From Salvelinus alpinus (Eukaryota > Chordata > Actinopteri > Salmoniformes > Salmonidae), in the NCBI RefSeq assembly GCF_045679555.1, contig NC_092091.1:84511657-84575656 (forward strand): a stretch of DNA of 64,000 nucleotides, in the 5' to 3' direction. Shown here piece after piece: positions 21,501-29,300 of the stretch. The notes beneath the pieces were generated by a model, which was not told the DNA's origin, did no database searches, and saw only the letters and a list, made by a program, of their open reading frames with translations. Each line of letters starts with the position of its first letter. Within the stretch, counting starts at the first letter, position 1. The position numbers were made by a program, and so were the translations under genes.

Positions 21501-22671
21501 ACAGAGGAGAAAGGGAGGAGTCAGAGGAAGAGAGAGACAGAGGTTAAATGAACATCAACATGACATTTCATGATGTGAATGGGAAGATAGGCTTATTGTT
21601 GGTATTGTGCAACAACACCCATGTGTACATACACTATATATACAAAAGTATGTGGACACCCCTTCAAATTAGTGGATTCTATTTCAGCCACACCAACAAC
21701 CACGTGTACACACACTCTCTCGTATACCCTTTCTCTCCCCTACCTTCCCTTTCTCTCTACCTTAGCCTCTCTCCCCTCCCCTCCTCTCTCCTCTCCACTT
21801 CTCTCTCCTCTACCCTCCTCTCTCCCCTCCCCTACTCTCTCCTCTCCACTTCTCTCTCCTCTACCCTCCTCTCTCCCCTACCCTACTCTCTCCAATACAC
21901 TTATCTCTCTCCTCTACCTTCCTCTCTCCTCTCCACTTCTCTCTCCCCTATCCTCCATTCTCCCCTCCCTTTCTCTCTCCTCTTCCCTTTCTCTCTCCCC
22001 TACCCTCCTCTCTCCCCTACCCTACTCTCTCCAATACACTTATCTCTCTCCTCTACCCTCCTCTCTCCCCCACCCTCCTCTCCCCTCTCCACTTCTCTCT
22101 CCTCTACCCTCCTCTCTCCTCCTCTCTCCCTACCCTCCTCTCTCTCTCTCCTCCTCCTCAAATCTCTCTCCCCACCCCTTCTCTCTCTTCTCATCTCTCT
22201 CTCTCTCTTTCTCTCTCTCTTCGTGACATACAGTGTTGGACCTGTTGATCTTGACTCAGCTCATAGACCTCTATCATCTACACCCCTCCCTTCTCCTACT
22301 CTAACATAACACCAATATAATATATACTCTCATTCATTTACATAGAGACAGATACAATCAATCATTGACACACTGAATATACAACAGTCAGATGCAGGAC
22401 ACCATCACAACTTAACTGACATTAGTGCCTGTCCCCAGATGGACAGTTAGGCTACAGTAAAGTACATTTACAGGTGATCACATCATTGTCCTGCTTTGAG
22501 ACACATTTTTACTGTCTGCTTCCAGTTGCATGTTATTTTACTAGCCCTGCAAATGGTAATATATCTTACAATATCAAAACATATCTCAGTAACTGGCACA
22601 AGTGTATATCAGTAAAACAGCATCATACCTGTGCTCCACAACAGGATGGTCAGTACCACTGCAGGTATCAT
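12425..22671 (-). CDS. SRCR-Ig type I membrane receptor gene, unit A (12 exons)
   Basis: Multi-exon gene read right to left. The model is signal exon 22671-22629; linker 20791-20762; SRCR 20530-20225, 19915-19610 and 19484-19209; linker 15601-15572; SRCR 15340-15038, 14609-14305 and 14179-13904; Ig 13199-12879; transmembrane 12775-12687; tail 12559-12425. All have AG/GT borders. Boundaries up to the transmembrane exon are phase 1, and lengths sum to 807 codons if the one-base loss in exon 14609-14305 is discounted. The product would be a cell-surface protein with six SRCR domains, one Ig-like domain, one membrane helix and a 44-residue tail; SRCR proteins of this build are typically leukocyte pattern-recognition or scavenger receptors. 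The frameshifted exon means this copy is either a young pseudogene or relies on skipping that symmetric exon. Exon calls are by eye. Confidence 0.75.
12687..12775 (-). CDS. Receptor A transmembrane exon
   Basis: 89 bases, bounded by TTTGCAG and GTAAAG. In phase with the Ig exon it reads [19 protein letters not shown] then [11 protein letters not shown], a clear single membrane helix. It converts phase 1 to phase 0. Confidence 0.8.
12879..13199 (-). CDS. Receptor A Ig-like domain exon
   Basis: 321 bases, phase 1-1. It opens [13 protein letters not shown], has [14 protein letters not shown] with the first Cys, N-glycosylation sites (NRT, NHS), and the second Cys in [12 protein letters not shown], the D-x-G-x-Y-x-C pattern of an Ig fold; it ends SLTIT. 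Donor ACAG/GTAACT. Near-identical exons are at 40702-41022 and 50759-51079. Confidence 0.85.
13661..13689 (-). pseudogene. Broken SRCR exon stub
   Basis: About 29 bases matching the 3' end of the six-cysteine SRCR exon (CCTGAGCAGATCACTGTGAG on the + strand), cut by the Tc1 fragment at 13690. The donor GT has become GA. A matching stub is at 51562-51597 in unit C. Confidence 0.6.
13690..13891 (-). mobile_element. Tc1 terminal remnant beside SRCR exon
   Basis: Ends GGCCATATAGTGTA and contains the CTATGGAGATTGCATGGCTG segment of a salmonid Tc1 family. It stops 11 bases from the GT donor of the next SRCR exon. The copy at 18905-19192 has the same relation to its SRCR exon. Confidence 0.7.
13904..14179 (-). 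CDS. SRCR exon, six-cysteine type (A, membrane-proximal set)
   Basis: 276 bases, phase 1-1. [19 protein letters not shown] start, VVCRQLGCG core and VICSG end. Six cysteines, the group A pattern, unlike the eight-cysteine exons next to it. Confidence 0.82.
14305..14609 (-). pseudogene. SRCR exon, eight-cysteine type, frameshifted (A)
   Basis: 305 bases where the other three copies have 306. [18 protein letters not shown] is intact up to VVCGELDCG, then one base is missing near 14472 and the frame is lost. AG and GT borders are intact. Because the intact form is symmetric (phase 1-1), skipping this exon would restore the rest of the protein. Confidence 0.85.
15038..15340 (-). CDS. SRCR exon, eight-cysteine type, first of proximal set (A)
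   Basis: 303 bases, phase 1-1. [20 protein letters not shown] start, [10 protein letters not shown] core, VTCSG end. Eight cysteines (group B pattern). Confidence 0.82.
15572..15601 (-). CDS. 10-residue linker exon, proximal set (A)
   Basis: 30 bases between CTCCTCAG and GTAGGTAG, phase 1-1, reading [10 protein letters not shown]-like residues. It sits before an eight-cysteine SRCR exon in every set. Tiny, but conserved at four places (15572, 20762, 48819, 62650). Confidence 0.65.
15710..15930 (+). mobile_element. Tc1 left-end remnant
   Basis: Starts near ACAAAAGTATGTGGACACCC and runs through the 5' UTR of a salmonid Tc1 element (CAATCTCCATAGACAAACAT) before breaking off. No transposase remains. 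It belongs to the same family as the 24030 and 49300 fragments. Confidence 0.75.
15931..16178. repeat. Pyrimidine-rich low-complexity tract
   Basis: Almost pure C/T on the + strand, with degenerate CTCCTCTCCC-type units. Lies in the long intron of receptor gene A. Confidence 0.85.
16179..16305. repeat. 36-bp minisatellite, 3.5 copies
   Basis: Unit ATGGATCTAGTCCAATCAGA followed by CGTGTCTCACCTCAAC. Confidence 0.9.
16338..17888 (-). mobile_element. Complete Tc1 transposon, 1551 bp
   Basis: Flanked by TA on both sides (16336-16337 and 17889-17890). Termini are CAGTGGGGAGAACAAGTATT and its reverse complement. The two ends match for about 80 bases with few differences, and related inner sequence (CATTTTATTGCATGACA) extends the inverted repeats to about 200 bases, as in IR/DR-type Tc1 elements. 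It carries one transposase gene. It lies in the long intron of receptor gene A, in the same orientation. Confidence 0.93.
16564..17586 (-). CDS. Tc1 transposase, apparently intact, 340 aa
   Basis: Cut-and-paste DNA transposase acting in the nucleus on its own terminal repeats. Starts [20 protein letters not shown] and runs 340 codons without a stop, the usual length for Tc1 family members such as Sleeping Beauty. The N-terminal half has the paired helix-turn-helix region ([17 protein letters not shown]; later [17 protein letters not shown]). Catalytic residues are visible as D153 ([10 protein letters not shown]), D244 ([10 protein letters not shown]) and E279 ([10 protein letters not shown]), at the same numbers as in Sleeping Beauty. 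A glycine-rich block (KHGGGN) is present. One residue in the WGCFSA-type block is E instead of G (IILWECFSA). Ends GFCTKY. Activity is not shown by sequence alone. Confidence 0.92.
   Translation of the reverse strand: MAKTRELCKDIRDKIVDLHKAGMGYRTIGKQLGEKATTVGAIIRKWKKFKMTVNHPRSGAPCKISPRGASMNMRKVRDQPRTARQDLVNNLKRAGTTVSKKTISNTLHRHGLKSCSAHKVPLLKPAHVQARLKFANDHLDDPEEEWEKVMWSDETKIELFGLNFTRRVWRKKKDEYNRKNNIPTVKHGGGNIILWECFSANGTGRLHRIEGRMDGTMYREILANNLLPSVRALKMGRGWVFQHDNDPKHTARATKEWLRKKHLKVLEWPSQSPDLNPIENLWRELKVRIAQRQPRNQKDMEKVCMEEWAKIPAAVCANLVKNYRKRMISVIANKGFCTKY
17891..18360. other. Intronic spacer without recognised features
   Basis: A short (TA)n run, then unique-looking AT-rich sequence inside the long intron of receptor gene A. 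No coding or transposon signal seen. Confidence 0.5.
18361..18780. repeat. 70-bp minisatellite, 6 copies
   Basis: Copies start at 18361 and every 70 bases. Unit contains CCACTATGGAAAGGTGAGTC and ends GATCTAGGAC. The units are nearly identical (TTGTATT/TTGGTTT variants). Confidence 0.95.
18905..19192 (-). mobile_element. Tc1 terminal remnant beside distal SRCR exon
   Basis: Contains AACACTCGGCGGTCCGTTCT and GGCTGAGCCGTTGTTG, the minus strand of a Tc1 transposase N-terminal region, and ends GGCCATATAGTGTA near the SRCR donor at 19208. Internally deleted. Confidence 0.75.
19209..19484 (-). CDS. SRCR exon, six-cysteine type (A, distal set)
   Basis: 276 bases, phase 1-1, [20 protein letters not shown] to VICSG, intact. 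Differs from 13904-14179 at only a few codons, so the three-exon set was itself duplicated within the gene. Confidence 0.83.
19610..19915 (-). CDS. SRCR exon, eight-cysteine type (A, distal set)
   Basis: 306 bases, phase 1-1. [29 protein letters not shown], then [13 protein letters not shown]. All eight cysteines present; intact counterpart of the frameshifted exon at 14305. Confidence 0.85.
20225..20530 (-). CDS. SRCR exon, eight-cysteine type, N-terminal-most domain (A)
   Basis: 306 bases, phase 1-1. [35 protein letters not shown], then [13 protein letters not shown]. Eight cysteines. First domain after the signal peptide and linker. Confidence 0.85.
20762..20791 (-). CDS. 10-residue linker exon, distal set (A)
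   Basis: 30 bases, phase 1-1, reading [10 protein letters not shown] after the signal exon, so it would form the mature N-terminus. Its acceptor pyrimidine tract merges into the 36-bp repeat array that follows. Confidence 0.68.
20795..21545. repeat. 36-bp purine minisatellite, about 18 copies (A)
   Basis: Unit GACAGAGGAGAAAGGGAGGA plus GTCAGAGGAAGAGAGA, nearly all purine on the + strand and so pyrimidine on the transcribed strand of the receptor gene. It begins at the acceptor of the linker exon. Homologous arrays: 48852-49220 and 62690-63065; a single unit follows 15602. Confidence 0.95.
21546..21705 (+). mobile_element. Tc1 left terminal remnant
   Basis: CACTATATATACAAAAGTATG and GGACACCCCTTCAAATTAG mark a Tc1 end, cut off after about 75 bases, preceded by the conserved intron piece AACATCAACATGACATTTCA. 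Confidence 0.65.
21706..22230. repeat. Pyrimidine-rich microsatellite tract
   Basis: CTCTCTCCTCTACCCTCCTC-type degenerate repeat on the + strand for about 500 bases. Long open frames here (up to 253 codons) are composition artefacts. Lies in intron 1 of receptor gene A. Confidence 0.92.
22231..22628 (-). other. Remainder of receptor gene A intron 1
   Basis: Unremarkable AT-rich sequence between the pyrimidine tract and the signal exon. No further feature seen. Confidence 0.5.
22629..22671 (-). CDS. Receptor A signal-peptide exon with start codon
   Basis: ATG at 22671-22669, then [14 protein letters not shown] and a phase 1 GTATGATG donor. A short hydrophobic signal-peptide core, of the right size and phase to join the linker exon and give [19 protein letters not shown]. 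No equivalent is present in unit B or in the visible part of unit C/D. Confidence 0.75.
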
Positions 22672-23160
22672 ATCTGTCTCTAACTGGGGCTCCGCTGAGC
22701 GAAACAAGTCTACTGTCATGAAGAGTCGACTGAAGAGTGAGAAATACTGCTAGGCTTTATGACTTCTATCTCATTACGTCCTAACTTCAATGATGTGAGA
22801 TAAACTTCTTAGCAACTTATCTTGGATCAGTGGTTGAACACACTACAGCAAACTGATATGTTAAAAAAACTCCACAGGAAACTGCTGACAGAGCAGCAAA
22901 GTTACACATAGTGTGCCCTATAATATCGCCTCTAACTTTCTACTGCTTGAGTTCACCTCTTATAGAATATTGGCTTAATGTTCCAGCACCTCAATATAAA
23001 CAGTACCAGCACCCAAAATGAGTACTGATGAGGTCTCATGTTAGAGCAGGAGAAGGGGGGATGTGGTGTAGAAGCTAGAGGTCTGTTACCCAAGTCAACT
23101 CAACAGGCCTGATAATATATGTCAGGGTCAGGCTGGGCTGGGACAAGAGAAGAACAGGTT
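22672..23160 (-). promoter_or_regulatory. Upstream region of receptor gene A
   Basis: On the minus strand there is CCAAT directly followed by a TATA-like TCTATAAGA at about 22973-22958, some 290 bases before the start codon. This could be the core promoter, but the spacing between the two motifs is tighter than usual. Confidence 0.3.
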
Positions 23161-23204
23161 ACTGGTTATGATGACATCACTGGTGAGAAGTCAGTGAATA
23201 AAAG

Positions 23205-23320
23205 ATGAAGGGGAGAGGAAGGAGGAGAGGAGAGGGAGGAGAGAGGAGAGAGAGAAGAGGAGGATGGGAGAGGAGAGGAGAGAGGAGAGGAGAGGAGAGG
23301 AGAGGAGGATGGGAGAAAGG
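23205..23320. repeat. Purine-rich GGAGA microsatellite
   Basis: GAGGAGAGGAGAGG-type run. Its inverted counterpart is the CTCCTCTCC and CCCTCT tract at 50535-50620. Confidence 0.85.
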
Positions 23321-23930
23321 GAGAGGAGGTACTGTTTGTCTCCCACCGTTCCACTCAGAGGACTCTACCTTCTGTTATCAAGTGGCCGTTTCCACTATAT
23401 TTAGTTTACCAGTCATTTCAGTGAAGGGAACAAGTGCACACTTTAGGAGAAAGGAGAGATAATTGGTGCAATGCTTCTTTCTAGTCTACAGTCCTGCGTC
23501 TGTGTCACCAGATTATCACCTAGTGGCCATAAGAGGAACTGTCCTGTCAGTGTGTTTTTACTGCTGGCTCAAAACAACACATGACCTGCATACAGGATAT
23601 GATTCATGTGTGAGTACTAAAAGCATATGAATATAGTATATTATAGTATATTTATTATATATGTGGGTCTGATAAGTAAACACTCTTAATGTTTGCTGTT
23701 TTATCACTCAGAAGAACATTGGGCACTATGTAACCAAACACATGTGAAACCTCATGATATGAGTGATAACAAGTGTTTAAAAAGGTGAGTTCTGCACCCT
23801 GTAGACTACTGCACTACTTCTGAAGAAGACCAGAGTCATTTCAGAACGAAGACTGCTATAGTTCTGACGGTGTTGCTGTTCTGTCTGGGGCCTGGACTCA
23901 GGGAGAGAGTGGAGGGGTGACTAGTAGGTA
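23318..23930. repeat. Inverted repeat arm 1 (upstream of receptor A)
   Basis: The reverse complement of this 613-base block is at about 49931-50545, with only scattered mismatches. Matching landmarks: GTCTCCCACCGTTCCACTCA here against TGAGTGGAACGGTGGGAGAC there, and GAAGAAGACCAGAGTCATTT here against AAATGACTCTGGTCTTCTTC there. No coding content. Confidence 0.92.
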
Positions 23931-24024
23931 GGTAGGTAGGTCGGTAGGTCGGTAGGTCGGTCGGTCGGTCGGTCAGTCGGTCGGTCGGTCGGTCGGTCGG
24001 TCGGTCGGTCGGTCGGTCGGTCGG
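23931..24024. repeat. (GGTC/GGTA)n tetranucleotide array
   Basis: GTAGGTAGGTCGGTAGGTCG and onward, pure 4-base periodicity. It joins the inverted repeat arm to the Tc1 fragment exactly after the CACAAAGCC codons of the transposase. Confidence 0.92.
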
Positions 24025-24845
24025 CTTTGTGAAGTTCTTCCACACCAATCTCGACTAACCATTCATGTATGGAACTTGCTTTGCGTACAAGGGCATTGTC
24101 ATGCTGAAACAGGAAAGGGCCTTCCCCAAACTGTTGCCACAAAGTTGGAAGCACAGAATCTTCTAGAATGTCATTGAATGCTGTAGGGTTAAGATTTCCC
24201 TTAACTGAAACTAAGGGGCCCGAACCATGAAAAACAACCCCAGACCATTATTCCTCCTCCACCAAACTTTACAGTTGGCACTATGCATTGGGGCAGGTAG
24301 CATTCTCCTGGCATCCGCCAAACCCAGAATAGTCCTTTAGATTGCTAGAAGGTGAAGCATGATTCATTACTCCAGAGAATACGTTTCCACTGCTCCAGAG
24401 TCCAATGGCAGCTAGCTTTACACCACTCAAGCCTACACTTGGCATTGCACATGGTGATCTTAGGCTTGTATGCAGCTGCTCGGCCCTGGAAACCCATTTC
24501 ATGAAGCTCCTGACAAACAGTTTATTGTGCTGATGTTGCTTCCAGAGGCAGTTTGGAACTTGTTAGTGAGTGTTGCAACCAAGTACAGATGATTTTTACA
24601 CGTTACACGCTTCAGCACTCGGCGGTCCCGTTCTGTGAACATGTGTGGCCCACTACTTCTTGGCTGAGCCGTTGTTGGTCCTAGATGTTTCCACTTCTCA
24701 GTAACAGCACTTACAGTTTACCGGAGAAGCTCTAGCAGGTCAGAAACTTGACAAACTGACTTGTTGGAAAGGTGCCATCCTCTGACGGTGCCACGTTGAA
24801 AGTTACGGAGATCTTCAGTAAAGCCATTCTACTGCCACTTGTTTG
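24025..24845 (-). mobile_element. Tc1 transposase fragment, degenerate
   Basis: Minus-strand frames read GEGPFLFQHDNALVRKASS and IHEWLVEIGVEELHK, the middle of a Tc1 transposase, with the second catalytic Asp in QHDNA. The N-terminal part, up to about 24840, is broken by stops and frameshifts. The C-terminal SQSPDLN part is absent here; the matching C-terminal piece lies at 49345-49690. Confidence 0.8.
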
Positions 24846-25018
24846 GTTACTACATGATTCCATATGTGTTATTTCATAGTTTCAATGTCTCCACTATTAT
24901 TCTACAATGTAGACAATAGTTAAAACTGATCCTAGATCTGTACAATGTAGACAATAGTTAAAATAAAGAAAAAACATTGAATTTGTAGGTGTGTCCAAAC
25001 AATTGATCGGTACTGTAT
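24846..25018. mobile_element. Second Tc1-type terminus remnant
   Basis: Contains GTAGGTGTGTCCAAACAATT and ends GGTACTGTATAT, the end of another salmonid Tc1 family. Only about 170 bases remain. Confidence 0.6.
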
Positions 25019-25029
25019 ATGCATTGTGG

Positions 25030-25400
25030 AGGTGAACTGGTCCTAGATCTGTGCAAAGGCATAACATCTACAGCAGGAACAACTGTCTGTGTTAGAGAAC
25101 ATATAAAACGAACTGATCCTAGATCTGTGCAAAGGCATAACATCTACAGCAGGAACAACTGTCTGTGTTAGAGAACATATAAAACGAACTGATCCTAGAT
25201 CTGTACAAAGGCATAACATCTACAGCAGGAACAACTGTCTGTGTTAGAGAACATATAAAACAAACTGATCCTAGATCTGTACAAAGGCATAACATCTACA
25301 GCAGGAACAACTGTCTGTGTTAGAGAGCATATAAAACGAACTGATCCTAGATCTGTACAAAGGCATAACATCTACAGCAGGAACAACTGTCTGTGTTAAA
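25030..25400. repeat. 76-bp minisatellite, about 5 copies
   Basis: Unit starts CTGATCCTAGATCTGTACAA and ends ATATAAAACGAA. Spacing of 76 bases checked at 25113 and 25189. Confidence 0.93.
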
Positions 25401-25529
25401 AGGCCCAGCTGGATTTAAAATGACGTATTTGAATGTCAAATGATTTGTTTGTCAGTACAAGACAGGGTCTGTGGAGGCTTGGCCTATTAGTGGTAGATTT
25501 TTGGAGGGATCCTTGTCCCTACAGCCAAT

Positions 25530-26765
25530 CAGTGAGCAGCTTCCCTTCCCCTACATCTCAGGCAGTTCTGTTACTCACAACACCCCCCTGCTTTCCTCAA
25601 CAATGGAACAGCTTCCCTTCCCCTACATCTCAGGCAGTTCTGTTACTCACAACACTCCCCCTGCTTTCCTCAACAATGGAGCAGCTTCCCTTCCCCTACA
25701 TCTCAGGCAGTTCTGTTACTCACAACACTCCCCCTGCTTCCCTCAACAATGGAACAGCTTCCCTTCCCCTACATCTCAGGCAGTTCTGTTACTCACAACA
25801 CCCCCCTGCTTTCCTCAACAATGGAGCAGCTTCCCTTCCCTTACATCGCAGGCAGTTCTGTTACTCACAACACTCCCCCTGCTTTCCTCAACAATGGAGC
25901 AGCTTCCCTTCCCCTACATCTCAGGCAGTTCTGTTACTCACAACACCCCCCTGCTTTCCTCAACAATGGAACAGCTTCCCTTCCCCTACATCTCAGGCAG
26001 TTCTGTTACTCACAACACTCCCCCTGCTTTCCTCAACAATGGAGCAGCTTCCCTTCCCCTACATCTCAGGCAGTTCTGTTACTCACAACACCCCCCCTGC
26101 TTTCCTCAACAATGGAACAGCTTCCCTTCCCCTACATCTCAGGCAGTTCTGTTACTCACAACACTCCCCCTGCTTTCCTCAACAAAGGAACAGCTTCCCT
26201 TCCCCTACATCTCAGGCAGTTCTGTTACTCACAAAACTCCCCCTGCTTTCCTCAACAATGGAACAGCTTCCCTTCCCCTACATCTCAGGCAGTTCTGTTA
26301 CTCACAACACTCCCCCTGCTTTCCTCAACAATGGAACAGCTTCCCTTCCCCGACATCTCAGGCAGTTCTGTTACTCACAACACCCCCCCTGCTTTCCTCA
26401 ACAATGGAACAGCTTCCCTTCCCCTACATCTCAGGCAGTTCTGTTACTCACAACACCCCCCCTGCTTTCCTCAACAATGGAACAGCTTCCCTTCCCCTAC
26501 ATCTCAGGCAGTTCTGTTACTCACAACACTCCCCCTGCTTTCCTCAACAATGGAACAGCTTCCCTTCCCCTACATCTCAGGCAGTTCTGTTACTCACAAC
26601 ACCCCCCTGCTTTCCTCAACAATGGAACAGCTTCCCTTCCCTTACATCTCAGGCAGTTCTGTTACTCACAACACCCCCCCTGCTTTCCTCAACAATGGAA
26701 CAGCTTCCCTTCCCCTACATCTCAGGCAGTTCTGTTACTCACAACACTTCCCCTGCTTTCCTAAA
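25530..26765. repeat. 72-73-bp minisatellite, about 17 copies
   Basis: Unit contains CAGCTTCCCTTCCCCTACAT and CTCAACAATGGA. The 439-443-codon open frames across it are artefacts of the near multiple-of-three period and lack stop codons in any phase. Present only between the units in this window. Confidence 0.96.
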
Positions 26766-26771
26766 AAAAAA

Positions 26772-27718
26772 AGTCCACCTGGCACACTGACAGGGTCTGA
26801 ATCAAACCCAATGTCCACCTGGCACACTGACAGGGTCTGAATCAAACCCAATGTCCACCTGGCACACTGACAGGGTCTGAATCAAACCCAATGTCCACCT
26901 GGCACACTGACAGGGTCTGAATCAAACCCAATGTCCACCTGGCACACTGACAGGGTCTGAATCAAACCCAATGTCCACCTGGCACACTGACAGGGTCTGA
27001 ATCAAACCCAATGTCCACCTGGCACACTGACAGGGTCTGAATCAAACCCAATGTCCACCTGGCACACTGACAGGGTCTGAATCAAACCCAATGACCACCT
27101 GGCACACTGACAGGGTCTGAATCAAACCAATGTCCACCTGGCACACTGACAGGGTCTGAATCAAACCCAATGTCCACCTGGCACACTGACAGGGTCTGAA
27201 TCAAACCCAATGTCCACCTGGCACACTGACAGGGTCTGAATCAAACCCAATGTCCACCTGGCACACTGACAGGGTCTGAATCAAACCCAATGTACACCTG
27301 GCACACTGACAGGGTCTGAATCAAACCCAATGTCCACCTGGCACACTGACAGGGTCTGAATCAAACCCAATGTCCACCTGGCACACTGACAGGGTCTGAA
27401 TCAAACCCAATGACCACCTGGCACACTGACAGGGTCTGAATCAAACCCAATGTCCACCTGGCACACTGACAGGGTCTGAATCAAACCCAATGACCAGCTG
27501 GCACACTGACAGGGTCTGAATCAAACAAATGTCCACCTGGCACACTGACAGGGTCTGAATCAAACCCAATGTCCACCTGGCACACTGACAGGGTCTGAAT
27601 CAAACCCAATGTACACCTGGCACACTGACAGGGTCTGAATCAAACCCAATGTCCACCTGGCACACTGACAGGGTCTGAATCAAACCCAATGTACACCTGG
27701 CACACTGACAGGGTCTGA
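26772..27718. repeat. 40-bp minisatellite, about 24 copies
   Basis: Unit GTCCACCTGGCACACTGACA plus GGGTCTGAATCAAACCCAAT, very homogeneous. Confidence 0.96.
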
Positions 27719-27759
27719 ATGTTAAGGGGAGGGAAGATTGGTCAAGAGGTGAAGAAGAA

Positions 27760-27920
27760 GAAGACCTGCACACTGTTTACAAAAGCTTTGTTAAAGAACA
27801 AGAAGACCTGCACACTGTTTACAAAAGCTTTGTTAAAGAACAAGAAGACCTGCACACTGTTTACAAAAGCTTTGTTAAAGAACAAGAAGACCCGCACACT
27901 GTTTACAAAAGCTTTGTTAA
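27760..27920. repeat. 42-bp minisatellite, 4 copies
   Basis: Unit TTAAAGAACAAGAAGACCTG plus CACACTGTTTACAAAAGCTTTG. Positions 1-90 hold about two units of the same repeat. Confidence 0.93.
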
Positions 27921-27924
27921 ATCA

Positions 27925-28248
27925 GCACAACAGTTTTCAGCTGTGCTAACATAATTGCAAAAGGTTTTTCTAATGATCAATTAGCATTTTAAAATGATAA
28001 ACTTGGATTAGCTAACACAACGTGCCATTGTAACACAGGAGTGATGGTTGCTGATAATGGGCCTCTGTACGTCTATGTAGATATTCCATTAAAAAATCAA
28101 CCGTTTCCAGCTACAATAGTCATTTACAACATTAACAATGTCTACACTGTATTTCTGATCAATTTGATGTTATTTTAATGGACAAAAAATGTGATGTTCT
28201 TTCAAAAACAAGGACATTTCTAAGTGACCCCAACTTTTGAACGGTAGT
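27925..28248. mobile_element. Tc1/mariner-like element end (unit B)
   Basis: Copy of 75-409, ending CTTTTGAACGGTAGTGTA. Marks the start of unit B. Confidence 0.75.
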
Positions 28249-29300
28249 GTACATCTACATGATGTATTGTTACACCATGTAGGAGCAGTATAGACCTAGT
28301 CTGTTCATTATATACATCTACATGATGTATTGTTACACCATGTAGGAGCAGTATAGACCTAGTCTGTTCATTATATACATCTACATGATGTATTGTTACA
28401 CCATGTAGAAGCAGTATAGACCTAGTCTGTTCATTATATACATCTACATGATGTATTGTTACACCATGTAGGAGCAGTATAGACCTAGTCTGTTCATTAT
28501 ATACATCTACATGATGTATTGTTACACCATGTAGGAGCAGTATAGACCTAGTCTGTTCATTATATACATCTACATGATGTATTGTTACACCATGTAGGAG
28601 CAGTATAGACCTAGTCTGTTCATTATATACATCTACATGATGTATTGTTACACCCTGTAGGAGCAGTATAGACCTAGTCTGTTCATTATATACATCTACA
28701 TGATGTATTGTTACACCCTGTAGGAGCAGTATAGACCTAGTCTGTTCATTATATACATCTACATGATGTATTGTTACACCATGTAGGAGCAGTATAGACC
28801 TAGTCTGTTCATTATATACATCTACATGATGTATTGTTACACCATGTAGGAGCAGTATAGACCTAGTCTGTTCATTATATACATCTACATGATGTATTGT
28901 TACACCATGTAGGAGCAGTATAGACCTAGTCTGTTCATTATATACATCTACATGATGTATTGTTACACCATGTAGGAGCAGTATAGACCTAGTCTGTTCA
29001 TTATATACATCTACATGATGTATTGTTACACCATGTAGGAGCAGTATAGACCTAGTCTGTTCATTATATACATCTACATGAAGTATTGTTACACCCTGTA
29101 GGAGCAGTATAGACCTAGTCTGTTCATTATATACATCTACATGATGTATTGTTACACCATGTAGGAGCAGTATAGACCTAGTCTGTTCATTATATACATC
29201 TACATGATGTATTGATACACCATGTTGGAGCAATATAGACCTAGTCTGTTCATTATATACATATAAATCATGTATTGTTACACCCTGTAGGAGCAGTATA
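28249..29300. repeat. 63-bp minisatellite, about 17 copies (B)
   Basis: Expanded counterpart of 410-745. The 337-codon minus-strand frame, a repeat of LLLHGVTIHHVDVYNEQTRSI-type 21-mers, is a by-product of the 63-base period and is not a gene. Confidence 0.96.

Larger units (their letters stand above)
1..27740. repeat. Segmental duplication unit A
   Basis: First copy of a direct tandem duplication. The Tc1 end at 1-409, the 63-bp array at 410, the zinc-finger pseudogene at 1252, the LINE remnant at 6395, the poly(A) region at 10949 and the receptor 3' exons at 12425 all recur in the same order and strand about 27.84 kb further on. By eye, exonic identity is in the high nineties per cent. The copies differ by insertions (7845-10883 only here; 41032-46709 only in unit B) and by minisatellite length. 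Confidence 0.9.

Noticed and set aside
25433-26840. Three overlapping open frames of 363-443 codons
   Set aside because: They run through a 72-73-bp minisatellite in all three forward frames with the same repeated peptide in shifted order. No gene would be open in every frame; this is an artefact of repeat composition.
28220-29233. 337-codon minus-strand frame of perfect 21-residue repeats
   Set aside because: The 63-bp minisatellite period is divisible by three and happens to lack stops. Unit A has only a short array and no such frame, and there are no splice sites or start context.
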